Shown: positions 18,574 to 26,762 of the stretch, in pieces
Position numbering within the stretch: the stretch's first letter is position 1
Layout: every line of letters starts with the position of its first letter
Assembly: GCF_009017495.1 (NCBI RefSeq)
Contig: NZ_CP044991.1
Coordinates: 1 to 64,000, forward strand
From: Deinococcus sp. AJ005
GTDB taxonomy: Bacteria; Deinococcota; Deinococci; Deinococcales; Deinococcaceae
Length of the DNA: 64,000 nucleotides
Direction: 5' to 3'
Program-made: the position numbers and the translations under genes
The notes under the pieces: model-generated
The model's input: only the letters and a program-made list of their open reading frames with translations
What the model was told of the DNA's origin: nothing
Databases searched by the model: none

Positions 18574-18839
18574 TCCAGGCCACCGGAAAACCGGAATGGG
18601 GTGTTGACCGTGGCCAGGTGCAGGCAGCCAGTGCGCTGCCCTGTAAAACGTGCTTCTGAACCGTCTACTGACAGACCAAAGGCACGCCGCGCACAAAGCT
18701 TCATAGCCTTTATGGGCCCTTGTAGCTGCACATTCTCAGGTGCGTTGCTTGGCAAACATAGGATGGGCTGTGCAGTATGGCGCTGGGTCATCGCGGTGGC
18801 TTTGGCCTTCCGCGTACCGACATGAAAAAGTGGACTCAC
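18570..18839 (-). CDS. 89-residue protein coupled to the Rep-like gene
   Basis: A GTG start at 18839 with AGGAGAC 5-9 bases upstream is a good ribosome site. The product is basic (GTRKAKATAMTQRHTAQP) with two cysteines and no known motif. Its stop overlaps the Rep-like start. In several plasmids a short coupled gene of this sort (such as tap before repA) sets Rep output; that reading is an inference. Confidence 0.55.
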   Translation of the reverse strand: MSPLFHVGTRKAKATAMTQRHTAQPILCLPSNAPENVQLQGPIKAMKLCARRAFGLSVDGSEARFTGQRTGCLHLATVNTPFRFSGGLE

Positions 18840-18852
18840 CAGGGTCTCCTAG

Positions 18853-18956
18853 TTGCAATAGGGAGCCTTCTCTGGTAAAGTCCGACTTGCGACAGTAGTG
18901 ACTAGACCAAAGAATCTCAACTTAAATCCCGCTTACCGGCGGGGTTTTTTATTTTT
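18853..18956 (+). ncRNA. candidate small RNA with promoter and terminator
   Basis: Plus strand: -35 TTGCAA (18853-18858), 17-base spacer, -10 TAAAGT (18876-18881), expected start near 18888. An intrinsic terminator follows: stem CCCGC/GCGGG (18928-18943) then TTTTTTATTTTT. The transcript would be about 65 bases and encode nothing obvious. It lies upstream of, and opposite to, the coupled 89-aa/Rep-like genes, so it may be antisense to their leader. Confidence 0.4.
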
Positions 18957-19161
18957 GTCGTGCGTTCGGGATTACGTTGTAGTCAGGGAAGCGCCTCCAT
19001 CTGAAGAGTCTAGCATGATCAACAAAAAATACCGTGTCAATGTCAATGAAAACTATGTCAAAGGTGAGATCTATACACGCTCGAATTCTAAACAGCGGTG
19101 AGGGGGGTTACCATGTGCTGGCTGTGAGACGAATTCGACTGCAAAACCACGAGATTCAGAA
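18957..19161. other. intergenic region without clear gene
   Basis: About 200 bases after the terminator. A short frame (ATG at 19015, INKKYRVNVNENYVKGEIYT) has only a weak ribosome site. TGTCAATGTCAATG is a small tandem repeat. I see nothing else supportable. Confidence 0.4.
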
Positions 19162-19803
19162 GTGACCGGTCCTGTCACCGTTTTTTTAACAGAGGCGTTC
19201 CTGCCGCTCAGCCAAGAGATCGGTAAGTTTGGGGCCATGTACCGGGCGGAGGCTGAAGCCCTGTTTGGTCTGGAGTTTGTGCAGGCGGCGGTGGCCCGGA
19301 AAGTTTGTGTTGCCACAGAGACCGATTACGGATGGGTGCTGTATCTGGCCCACAAGGGGCGCAGAATGATCGGGCTGACCAGTTCGTTTCAGTCCCGAAC
19401 CGAGAACCTTGAGAATGCCGTCTGCTCGCGCGACGCCTACAGCAACATCGTGGAGGCAGGGCATTCGGTGGAAACGGTTGAGCGGCAGCGCCGGGCCTCC
19501 ATCGTCTATACCAGAGCAGGCACCAGGGTTCTGGCGCTCGCCCAGGCCAGGGGCTTTAACCGAACGGTGATCAGACGCAACTACTCCCACTGGGTTGAGT
19601 CGGGTGAATACGGGGAGTTGCATCTGTACTCGTATCTTTCCCCTCCAGAAACAATGGAATTTGGGATGTTGATGCTTCATTCCAAAAATCCCAGTGCCCT
19701 CCCCATAGATCCGACTAAATTTCTGCTTTACGCCCTCACGCCGTGGCCTGTAATGCACCGTCAAAAGGCTGCTGGAGCTGATACCTCACCCCGACTGGAC
19801 TGA
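19162..19803 (+). CDS. hypothetical protein
   Basis: A 213-residue soluble protein with a GTG start (TGPVTVFLTEAFLPLSQEIGKF). Middle and C-terminal parts are mixed alpha/beta with 'VYTRAGTRVLALAQARGFNRTVIRRNY'. I recognise no family. Its 3' end overlaps the minus-strand gene at 19736 by 68 bases, so one of the two ends may be misplaced. Confidence 0.55.
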   Translation: MTGPVTVFLTEAFLPLSQEIGKFGAMYRAEAEALFGLEFVQAAVARKVCVATETDYGWVLYLAHKGRRMIGLTSSFQSRTENLENAVCSRDAYSNIVEAGHSVETVERQRRASIVYTRAGTRVLALAQARGFNRTVIRRNYSHWVESGEYGELHLYSYLSPPETMEFGMLMLHSKNPSALPIDPTKFLLYALTPWPVMHRQKAAGADTSPRLD

Positions 19804-20038
19804 GTGAGACAAGGTAGACCTGGCCGCCGCGCGTGACCTGGAATGACTGACCAAACTGGATATCCAAGGCCAGCTCGCGGTGGACGCGCTGGAGCTGATG
19901 CTCCACAGCATCTGACGGTTGACCACTCTGATCGAGCGAGTGCAGTTCGAGGGTCAGACTCAGCAGACTTTCCAGCAAGAAGTGCTGGGTTTCCCTGGTC
20001 TGGATACAGGAAAAAGCAATGTCATCAGATTCTTGCAA
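19736..20038 (-). CDS. hypothetical protein (TTG start)
   Basis: A 100-residue protein. The start TTG at 20038 is preceded by GGGAGGTG at the ideal distance, much better than the other candidate, so it is chosen. Sequence such as 'HQLQRVHRELALDIQFGQSFQVTRGGQVYLVSLSPVGVRYQLQQPF' looks like a genuine folded protein. It lies just downstream of tmRNA and converges with the gene at 19162. Function unknown. Confidence 0.5.
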   Translation of the reverse strand: MQESDDIAFSCIQTRETQHFLLESLLSLTLELHSLDQSGQPSDAVEHQLQRVHRELALDIQFGQSFQVTRGGQVYLVSLSPVGVRYQLQQPFDGALQATA

Positions 20039-20098
20039 AAGGCACCTCCCTTCATTTGGGCTGGGAGATCCTAGCAAGCGCCCTCTGAAAACCTCTGA

Positions 20099-20136
20099 TT
20101 AAAAAAGTGAGAGACCACCTGAGGTCAGGTGGTCTC
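20099..20136 (-). terminator. intrinsic terminator of tmRNA
   Basis: Perfect 12-bp stem GAGACCACCTGA/TCAGGTGGTCTC with a 2-base loop (20111-20136); on the minus strand it is followed by TCACTTTTTTAA. It sits 5 bases after the tmRNA 3' end. Confidence 0.9.
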
Positions 20137-20141
20137 TTCTT

Positions 20142-20498
20142 TGGTGGAGACGGAGGGAGTCGAACCCTCGTCCGATACAGCCTTGGTGGGCTTCTACGAG
20201 TGTAGTCCGTGATTTGATTCTCCTCGCTCAGCCGCGCATGGACACGCTGCTTTCGCGCCTATCTCCTGAATTTCGCTGACTTATCGGAGCACTTGGGTCA
20301 ACTAGCCTTCTTTTGTATCAGTTTCCGCGACGCCAAAGGCCGGGCTGCGTGGTCACTGCGCAGTCAATTAAGCTGCGTATGCGTAAGAAACGCTGTTGTT
20401 GCCATTTGAAAGGCTTGACCGATGATTAACGAGGCCAACGGTCATCCTCGACTCGCCACTTCACTTCCAGCACGCACCGTCGAAACCGGGTCGTCCCC
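20142..20498 (-). ncRNA. ssrA: transfer-messenger RNA (tmRNA)
   Basis: tmRNA frees stalled ribosomes and tags the unfinished protein for proteolysis. On the minus strand the 5' end GGGGACG pairs with CGTCTCC at the 3' end, which is followed by an encoded ACCA; the T-loop is GGTTCGACTCC, and 'GGTTTCGACGG' near the 5' end is the D-loop-like segment. The tag frame (20371-20403) reads GNNSVSYAYAA and is followed by TAA at 20368-20370. The final AYAA differs from the common ALAA. An extended -10 (TGCTATACT, box at 20511-20516) precedes it. The molecule looks intact, 357 bases. It sits between plasmid-type genes, which is unusual. Confidence 0.95.
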
Positions 20499-20510
20499 AA
20501 AGGTGTAGGC

Positions 20511-20516
20511 AGTATA
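20511..20516 (-). promoter_or_regulatory. tmRNA promoter, extended -10
   Basis: Minus-strand TATACT preceded by TGC, an extended -10; the mature tmRNA 5' end begins 12 bases downstream. No good -35 is present, as expected with an extended -10. Confidence 0.55.
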
Positions 20517-20558
20517 GCAAAAGCCAGCCACCACACCTGACGAAACGTTCACCAATTT

Positions 20559-23531
20559 TTAGTTCGTCCAGTGGGTGAGATACGGTGCGTGCCCCTCACG
20601 GAGCGCCTCAAGCGCCTGCTGGGCGCTCCGCTCGATTTCCTGACGCCCAAGAACGCGGCTCAGGGCCATCACCCGCTCAAACGTGTCCGGCTCCTGATCG
20701 GCCATCGCCGCCCGCATCAACCACTGCAACGCATCTGAAGTCTCTCCCAGGGCGTTGGCATGTGCCTGATAAACCCGCGCGACGTGGCGCGCGATCAGGA
20801 CGCGGAAGTCAATCACCCACTCGTGATTGCTGCTGGGAAGGAATGACCCCTTGTAGAGGTTCTGAATGGTCTGGGCGTCCGTAGACGACAGAATATCCAG
20901 GGCGTCACAACTGACATGAACCTCAGTGTCGATCATCCAACCAGGATTACGCCGCCCACTCCCGGCTGTCTGGAGAAGTTCCATGCCCGGTTGCTTGAAT
21001 GCCGTCTGGAACGTCCGGTTGACCGTGCGGCGTGCCTGCTGAACTGAACCTCTGCCCCTGGCAAGGTCCGAAAGAGGCCAGATGGCAACGGTAATTTCAT
21101 CCTGTGATGCACCAGGATGGAGAACACGATAAATGAGGGTTTCCAGGGCAGTGCTGTAGCCCAGACGAGAACTCATTCCATTAATGTCTATACGGAAATG
21201 ACCAATCACAGTGAGTCGCAGCTTCTTCTTTTCAATTTGACCTATCAGGTATGCATTCGCAAGAAGGTCATCAAAGAAGTTTTTCTCGATTCCAGCAGTT
21301 TTGTAAGCCTGAAAAATTGGCTCAAATTTACTGAAGGCAACTTGATAGAGAGCGTGATCTTCGCTGTAGAGACTCAACGCTTCCCGAAGTTTATGTCCTA
21401 AATCTTTACTCACCTCACCTTTCTGGTGGAGAATTAGCATGGAGAGAAGGACAGCAGCCGTCTCCGGGACTTGATCGAAGGTGAACGCCTGGTCCGCCAA
21501 CTCAAGCGCCTCGACAGGAACACCGAGGATAAACTTGAAAAAAGCACGCTCCGAGGCATCATCACCCGCCCTCGGCGGTGTTTGATCAATTTGATGCAGT
21601 GATGATCTAAGCAGGGCCTCCGCTTCTTGCAGTCGATCTGTCCCAAAATAAATCCACAGCGCAGTGAAAAGATTGGATGAGAGATAACCTTTATGATCGT
21701 GTTCTAATGAAAATTTGTAGCCTTTGAGAGCAGTTTCCAGTGAGTTTTCATAGTCGCCAAGACTGAGATAAGCAAGCGAGATATCACCAATTAACATAAA
21801 ATCTGCCAGGGGATAGATTTCACCATAGTTTTTGGTATATTCTTTGAGAATTTCAAGGCTCTCACGTGGCCGCCTGACCCGGTTAAGTTGCCGGGCATAG
21901 GTTTGAACAACAGGCATCATGCGGTGGGGATTTTCATTGATACTAGATTTATAAAGGTTGAAATATTGTTCAAGTAAAATCTCTGAATCATACTTCATTC
22001 CACGCATGATGTGCGCTTTAACGCTCTGTGTTGCGATTCTCAGCGAATTATCGCCGTAGATCATCGCCCGACTCACTGCGTCTTCAGCCACTTCAAGAGC
22101 TGCTTCTGGCTTACCACTTGAGATGAAAAGCACTGCCTGGCTCCGAAGGAGTTGGATGGTGTCACGCTGATTCGTTGGACTGGGCGTGACACGAATAGTT
22201 TCAAGTCCACCGTCAATACTTTTCTGCATCTCATCAAAATTGTTCGTTCGGTAGTTGCGAAGTGCAAGCGCGTAATACGCAGTAGCGGTAGGAAACAGAT
22301 CAATCTGACGTCTTGCAAGCGTTTCCGCACGTTCTCCCTCGCCAGTCTCTCCCAGCGACAAAGCCAGGAGGGAACGCAGTTCTGACGTGAGAAACCCGTC
22401 GGGGACCTTTGACAGCAGGTCAATGGCGATTTTCCAGTTGGCCGTTCGGTACCAGCCCGGAACCAGATTCTGGATCATGCTCAGGGCGCTTTCGATCTGA
22501 CCAGCCGCTAAAAAATGAAGGGTTGCCGCGTAAGGTCTCCCCTCTCTGTCTGCCTGCTGGGCGGCGTATCCCTGAACCGTTTTGAACTGGGCCTGATCTC
22601 TTTGCAAGGTGTCTTGTAAATATTCCCGCAGGGCGTCGTGTGGGATGAAGGCTTTGCCCTGTTGCAGCACGGGCAGGCCCACCCGCCGCACTTGATCGAG
22701 CCAGTCACCAGGAAGGTTCAGATGCAGGACACTGGGCGTCGTGGGTGTCCAGATCTCCATGACACTCAGGGCAGGAAGGGCATGCTGAATATCTTCAGGG
22801 AGCCGGCGCACCAGCGTGAGCAACAGGTGTTCGGTGCCGGCCTGAAGTTGGTTGTTTTGAGCGTGAAATTCCAACATGACTCCTGCGGGCCAGCCGTGGA
22901 GGTCGCTCGGGGGAAGTTGGCCTGCCTCAAACGTTCGGGCCAGAACATCTACCTCATGCTCAGTAAAGCGAAGTTGGCCCGCGTTGATCTCGGTGCCAAT
23001 TCCCGAAGCAAGGAATGGAGCAATTTGAAAGCTCGAAGCCTCGTGCTGGGCGACGAAGATGCGGTGACCCTCGCCCAACCCATCAACAAAAGCGTTGAGA
23101 AGATTGGCAGAGTCATCACTCAGGTGTTCGCCCCCATCGACAATCAGCGTTAAGTCACTCGGATGGTTGTTCACGTCATTCAGTAGGGCGAGCAGGGCAC
23201 GCGAGGGACTGGTTTCGAGAATTGCTCCTGATTTCCAGTACGACAAATTCAGGCCGAAGTACTGGAAAGCGTCGACAAGGGATTGAAGGAAAAAGTGGGC
23301 GTCCCGGTCTTCCTGATGCAGCTTGAGCCAGATTACGTTTCCATTTTGCTGACGTGCCCATTGGGCCAGCAACACGGTTTTGCCGTAACCGGAAGGGGCA
23401 AGCAAGGCGGCGACTTTGATGGTCAGATCAGTGAGTTGCTCCTGGAGCCGGGGCCGCGCCAGCCCCTGCGGCATCGGTTCAGGGACGCTGAAGCGCACTT
23501 GTGAACGGCGGCGCACAGGTAGAGAAGACAT
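20559..23531 (-). CDS. STAND ATPase regulator with TPR and winged-helix domains
   Basis: A 990-residue protein of the MalT-like STAND class: signal-driven ATPases that regulate transcription. Walker A is LLAPSGYGKT (about 44-53) and Walker B LTLIVDGGEHL (about 127-137). Residues about 340-720 are TPR-like. The C-terminal 230 residues hold a winged-helix ('LIYRVLHPGASQDEITVAIWP') and BTAD-like helices, so the DNA-binding part is at the C-terminus. TAAACT lies 5 bases before the ATG (leaderless); the 8-residue TTG extension is not needed. The middle (about 21200-22300) is AT-richer than the ends. It follows the RNase H-like gene by 27 bases. Target genes are unknown. Confidence 0.85.
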   Translation of the reverse strand: MSSLPVRRRSQVRFSVPEPMPQGLARPRLQEQLTDLTIKVAALLAPSGYGKTVLLAQWARQQNGNVIWLKLHQEDRDAHFFLQSLVDAFQYFGLNLSYWKSGAILETSPSRALLALLNDVNNHPSDLTLIVDGGEHLSDDSANLLNAFVDGLGEGHRIFVAQHEASSFQIAPFLASGIGTEINAGQLRFTEHEVDVLARTFEAGQLPPSDLHGWPAGVMLEFHAQNNQLQAGTEHLLLTLVRRLPEDIQHALPALSVMEIWTPTTPSVLHLNLPGDWLDQVRRVGLPVLQQGKAFIPHDALREYLQDTLQRDQAQFKTVQGYAAQQADREGRPYAATLHFLAAGQIESALSMIQNLVPGWYRTANWKIAIDLLSKVPDGFLTSELRSLLALSLGETGEGERAETLARRQIDLFPTATAYYALALRNYRTNNFDEMQKSIDGGLETIRVTPSPTNQRDTIQLLRSQAVLFISSGKPEAALEVAEDAVSRAMIYGDNSLRIATQSVKAHIMRGMKYDSEILLEQYFNLYKSSINENPHRMMPVVQTYARQLNRVRRPRESLEILKEYTKNYGEIYPLADFMLIGDISLAYLSLGDYENSLETALKGYKFSLEHDHKGYLSSNLFTALWIYFGTDRLQEAEALLRSSLHQIDQTPPRAGDDASERAFFKFILGVPVEALELADQAFTFDQVPETAAVLLSMLILHQKGEVSKDLGHKLREALSLYSEDHALYQVAFSKFEPIFQAYKTAGIEKNFFDDLLANAYLIGQIEKKKLRLTVIGHFRIDINGMSSRLGYSTALETLIYRVLHPGASQDEITVAIWPLSDLARGRGSVQQARRTVNRTFQTAFKQPGMELLQTAGSGRRNPGWMIDTEVHVSCDALDILSSTDAQTIQNLYKGSFLPSSNHEWVIDFRVLIARHVARVYQAHANALGETSDALQWLMRAAMADQEPDTFERVMALSRVLGRQEIERSAQQALEALREGHAPYLTHWTN

Positions 23532-23558
23532 AGACCAGTTTAGACCGCGTGGCAAAAC

Positions 23559-24227
23559 TCAAAAGTTTGAAAGACCTGCGGCAGCGGCGCTTCTGAGCTG
23601 CGCCAGTTCCCTGCCCGTGACGCCCCAGCTCGCCTGGTTGTTGCGCAAGACGGCGTACCCCGCTTCGATCACCTTGAATCCGGCAGGCACGCCTTCCTGA
23701 GCCTTGGCTTTGAGCAGGTGGCTGGTGAGCGCCCTGGTTTCTTGCGGTTCAACCGTTCCCGAAACCACCTGAATCTCGCCGTTTATCCAGAACGAAACGG
23801 CGTAAGCAGGGGCTGGCGTGTCCACACCCTTGACGGCGTACGCCGCAATTCTGGGGCCGTCTTGCAATGGAATCCGGGTGCGGGGCGGAAGGTCACGCAA
23901 TGCCTGCGTCGCCAGTTCGTGTGCGCGTTGGTGCAGGGGACTGCTGTTGCGCGGAATCCTCACGACAGTCACGTTTGGGTGGGTCACGCAGAGAACGGCC
24001 CGCAATTCCTCATCCTGAGCGTCGACATGAAGCACAGCACGGACCCCGAACGGAAGGGCAAGCTGTTGCAGAGCGGCCAGCGCCGCCGTGACCTCTTGCA
24101 ACGCAGTCCGGGGGATCTGACCGCTGACTTCCCTGGTCTCTCCAGTGAGATCCCGAAGAACGCCGCCGTAGGCGGCGGCTGTTCCGACAGCGCTCGCATC
24201 GGTGGCGATTGTGGCCTGGTCTCTCAT
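23559..24227 (-). CDS. RNase H-like fold protein
   Basis: A 222-residue protein from the ATG at 24227; the frame extends upstream but without a better start. 'IATDASAVGTAAAYGGVLRD' supplies the first aspartate of an RNase HI-like core, 'LQEVTAALAALQQL' the glutamate and 'LHVDAQDEELRAVL' the next aspartate; 'HQRAHELATQAL' resembles the last helix. The C-terminal 90 residues (from about 135) are an extra domain. RNase H enzymes cut RNA in RNA-DNA hybrids; activity here is inferred. The next gene is the STAND regulator on the same strand. Confidence 0.65.
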   Translation of the reverse strand: MRDQATIATDASAVGTAAAYGGVLRDLTGETREVSGQIPRTALQEVTAALAALQQLALPFGVRAVLHVDAQDEELRAVLCVTHPNVTVVRIPRNSSPLHQRAHELATQALRDLPPRTRIPLQDGPRIAAYAVKGVDTPAPAYAVSFWINGEIQVVSGTVEPQETRALTSHLLKAKAQEGVPAGFKVIEAGYAVLRNNQASWGVTGRELAQLRSAAAAGLSNF

Positions 24228-24452
24228 GAATTCAGAGCGGAGTATTCCACAGGTGGGATGCTCCCAGTCTCCCCCATCCATGACTGGAGCTGGCCACCCA
24301 CAATGCCACCGTGAAAACTCGGCCACCCACCGGCTCCCAGGGGGTCAGAAAAACGGCCTGCGTAACTTGTCCGGCGGGAAGTGACGAAAGCCGTACCCTG
24401 GAGTTGTGCAGTTCAGGGAGAAATTGCCTGACTCTGGTGGATTTAACCCCCA

Positions 24453-25850
24453 TCAGTCCACTGGCAGCAGGGGGTTGAGTTTGCGTTTGAGCTGATCAAT
24501 TTGCTCTTTCACTGCGGAGCGGGCGGTGGCCTCCAGCAGTTCGCGGGTCAGGGCCACCGCCCCGATCTCTCCTCGCTGGGCCAGGTGTTCGAGCTGGCTC
24601 CATTGCGCGGCATTGAGGTGCTTTTTGAGCAGCATCTGCAAGGTGGCACGCTGGGCCGTCCACTGCTCTGCCGGGGGGGCTTCACCGAGCTGATCAAGCT
24701 GCGCCTCGCTCCGGGTCTGCGCCTCCCGATCGGCACTCAGCTTCTGCTCTTTGACCTGACTGGCTCGCTCCTGACGCTGCCGCTCAGGCGTCACGAAGTC
24801 GGCAGGCAGATCGTACTTGGCCGGATGTTCCAGAAAGTCGGCCACCAGCCCCCCCGGATTGCGCACGCCGCCCTGGGCGGCGCGCTGCCGCAGCTCCAGA
24901 AAGCGCAGGGCCTCTTCCACCCGCTCGGGATGCTGGCCCGCCAGCGCGGTGGCGCGGGCCACCGTGACCCCGGCCTGACGCAGCAGCCGCACCAGGGCAG
25001 GGTCTGCCGCGTGCGTGTCTGCAAAGGTGTACTGGGCCACTGCCGCCTTGCCCCGCCCCTCGATCACGGCGCGTTCCAGGTAGTGGTTGGCCAGCAGTTC
25101 CTCGTGGGCCGAGGCCAGCGCCCGGCGCACCAGATCACTGCGGTCCGTGGTCAGTCCCGTGGCCTGCCGCCATTCGGTCAGCGGTACCTGAAGCTCTTTG
25201 AGCATCTGGCCGTCGTCCTGTCGCCGGTGCGCCTGCAAGGTGCGGTACAGCGCCCGGGCGGGCGGCTGTTCCAGGCGGTGCAGGAGCTGACCGTCCAGAA
25301 CCTGTGAAATGCCGGCCCGGATGCTGTCGGCTAGTTGCTCACCCAGGCGGATGCTCAGTGTCGCCTCACTCTCCAGAGCGCTGAGTTCGCCGTCGTCCTC
25401 GCTGTCGCGGTAGCGCAGGCCCTCGAAAAAGCGCACGCCCACGTTGTCCCATCTCACCTTCTGGGTCCCGGTCAGTGAGGATTTGCGCCCCACGATCACG
25501 CTGGTGAAGTACAGCCGCCGGATGCTCTGGCGCAGCCGGTGGTAGTTCTCGCCGTTGTTGGCCAGGCCCATCAGCTCGCGGACCTCATAGGCGGTGGTGT
25601 GAACCCAGTTGTCCTCGGGGCAACCGTGGGCGACGAACAGCGTTTCAAGGGACACCAGCGTGTCAGTGTCGATGCCGTGTGGGCGGCCCTGTGGGGTGAT
25701 CGCCTCAATGCGGAAGGTGCGGGCATTGACCGTGAATTCGGTGTTCCAGGTGGTGACCCCCTGATCGACGCGCGAATGCATGCTGATGACCCCGAAGCGG
25801 GCAAAATTCAGTTCGTCATGCAGGTTCGGCGTTTTTGGTTTTTTGACCAC
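24453..25850 (-). CDS. repA: plasmid replication initiator (RepA/Rep_3 type)
   Basis: A 465-residue initiator that should bind the iterons upstream and open the origin. The N-terminal 230 residues hold the winged-helix DNA-binding region ('FGVISMHSRVDQGVTTWNTEF', 'NWVHTTAYEVRELMGLANNGENYHRLRQSIRRLY'), typical of replication initiators of Deinococcus and related plasmids; the C-terminal half is helical. The start is GTG at 25850, with GGGAGC a few bases upstream. The gene reads away from the iterons, and an inverted repeat lies between. It is a stand-alone gene. Confidence 0.85.
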   Translation of the reverse strand: MVKKPKTPNLHDELNFARFGVISMHSRVDQGVTTWNTEFTVNARTFRIEAITPQGRPHGIDTDTLVSLETLFVAHGCPEDNWVHTTAYEVRELMGLANNGENYHRLRQSIRRLYFTSVIVGRKSSLTGTQKVRWDNVGVRFFEGLRYRDSEDDGELSALESEATLSIRLGEQLADSIRAGISQVLDGQLLHRLEQPPARALYRTLQAHRRQDDGQMLKELQVPLTEWRQATGLTTDRSDLVRRALASAHEELLANHYLERAVIEGRGKAAVAQYTFADTHAADPALVRLLRQAGVTVARATALAGQHPERVEEALRFLELRQRAAQGGVRNPGGLVADFLEHPAKYDLPADFVTPERQRQERASQVKEQKLSADREAQTRSEAQLDQLGEAPPAEQWTAQRATLQMLLKKHLNAAQWSQLEHLAQRGEIGAVALTRELLEATARSAVKEQIDQLKRKLNPLLPVD

Positions 25851-25868
25851 TGCGGCTCCCGTTCTGGT

Positions 25869-25912
25869 GTTGTTGTTTTTTAACTACTGTAAAGATATAA
25901 AAAAACAACAAC
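25869..25912. promoter_or_regulatory. inverted repeat in the repA promoter region
   Basis: GTTGTTGTTTTTTA (25869-25882) and TAAAAAAACAACAAC (25898-25912) are inverted copies, differing by one extra A, 15 bases apart. They lie 20-60 bases upstream of the repA start, in the only strongly AT-rich stretch nearby, and may be the repA operator and/or the unwinding element of the origin. Confidence 0.5.
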
Positions 25913-25958
25913 AAGGAGAGTCAGTCCCCGTGTGCAGCACGCACTTCCCAGCCTTTTT

Positions 25959-26333
25959 CCCGCAAAGGTATCGCTAGTTTGGCCTCTTTTCCCGCAAAGG
26001 TATCGCTAGTTTAGACCCCCTTCCCCGCAAAGGTGTCGCTAGTGGCCCTTCAGGAGTCCGTTTGGACCTGAAATTAGCAAAAGATTGTCCTGGACAGGAA
26101 AAGCCTCTCTTTCCCGCAAAGGTATCGCTAGTGGTCATTTTGGGCAATCCCGCAAAGGTGTCGCTACTTCCCTTCCATATCCCGCAAAGGTATCGCTAGT
26201 CCTGTGAAAGCGATAGCGACTGTGTCACACGGAGAAATAGCCTGTTGACAGATAAAATCCCGCAAAGGTATCGCTGTGAAGGTGTCTGCTGCGCCGTGCC
26301 AATGCTGTTCCGTTTCCCGCAAAGGTATCGCTA
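25959..26333 (+). repeat. oriV: eight iterons, plasmid replication origin
   Basis: Eight direct repeats of CCCGCAAAGGTATCGCTAGT start at 25959, 25991, 26024, 26113, 26149, 26181, 26259 and 26316. Five are full 20-mers; the fifth, seventh and eighth lose the last two or three bases; the third and fifth have GTG for GTA. Spacings of 32-33 bases (three helical turns) put neighbours on the same DNA face. They lie just upstream of repA and form its predicted binding sites. Confidence 0.92.
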
Positions 26334-26340
26334 CGGAGGA

Positions 26341-26762
26341 GGGGCCGCAGGCAGGGCACTGCTCCGCAGTTTTGGAATCTGAGTTCGTCGTTTATTAGAG
26401 GGTATATGAGCCGTGAGTCATTCGCTTTTTTCTTGCGTCACACTCCCATACTCCTGATTTGGCTAAAGCTTCCGGTCTACGTTTCAGCCTTTCATCGTTT
26501 TTCTGGTGGGCTGTGAGGCATTTTTGGCTGAGGCGTGGGCCTGCGCAACGTCAGGGGTAGACTTGCAATCCTGCTGTGTCTCGATTCTTCGTGTGGTCAG
26601 CATATAGGGGGTGGCGCTGCTCTGGTTGGGAGCGTCGATGCTGCCAGCTGAGACAGAGGATATGAGTCGTTCCTTTCCTTATATCATCCAGTAAATAGGT
26701 TGTCATTACTGGCTGTGACTGTAGGTTCGTGGTGAAGTCCCCACGCAGCAGCCTCTCCTCTC
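26341..26762. other. non-coding region between iterons and fic
   Basis: About 420 bases without a supportable gene. It contains related AT-rich segments (GTATATGAGCCGTGAGTCATTCG near 26402 and GATATGAGTCGTTC near 26660) that may be origin elements. No DnaA box was seen. Confidence 0.4.

Noticed and set aside
20142..20170. tmRNA 3' end as an attachment site of an integrated element within the window
   Set aside because: No second copy of the 3' sequence and no integrase were seen in the window; possible only outside it.
25959..26333. Iterons as a CRISPR array
   Set aside because: Spacers have uneven lengths (12 to about 70 bases), the repeats are not palindromic, and they adjoin repA with no cas genes.
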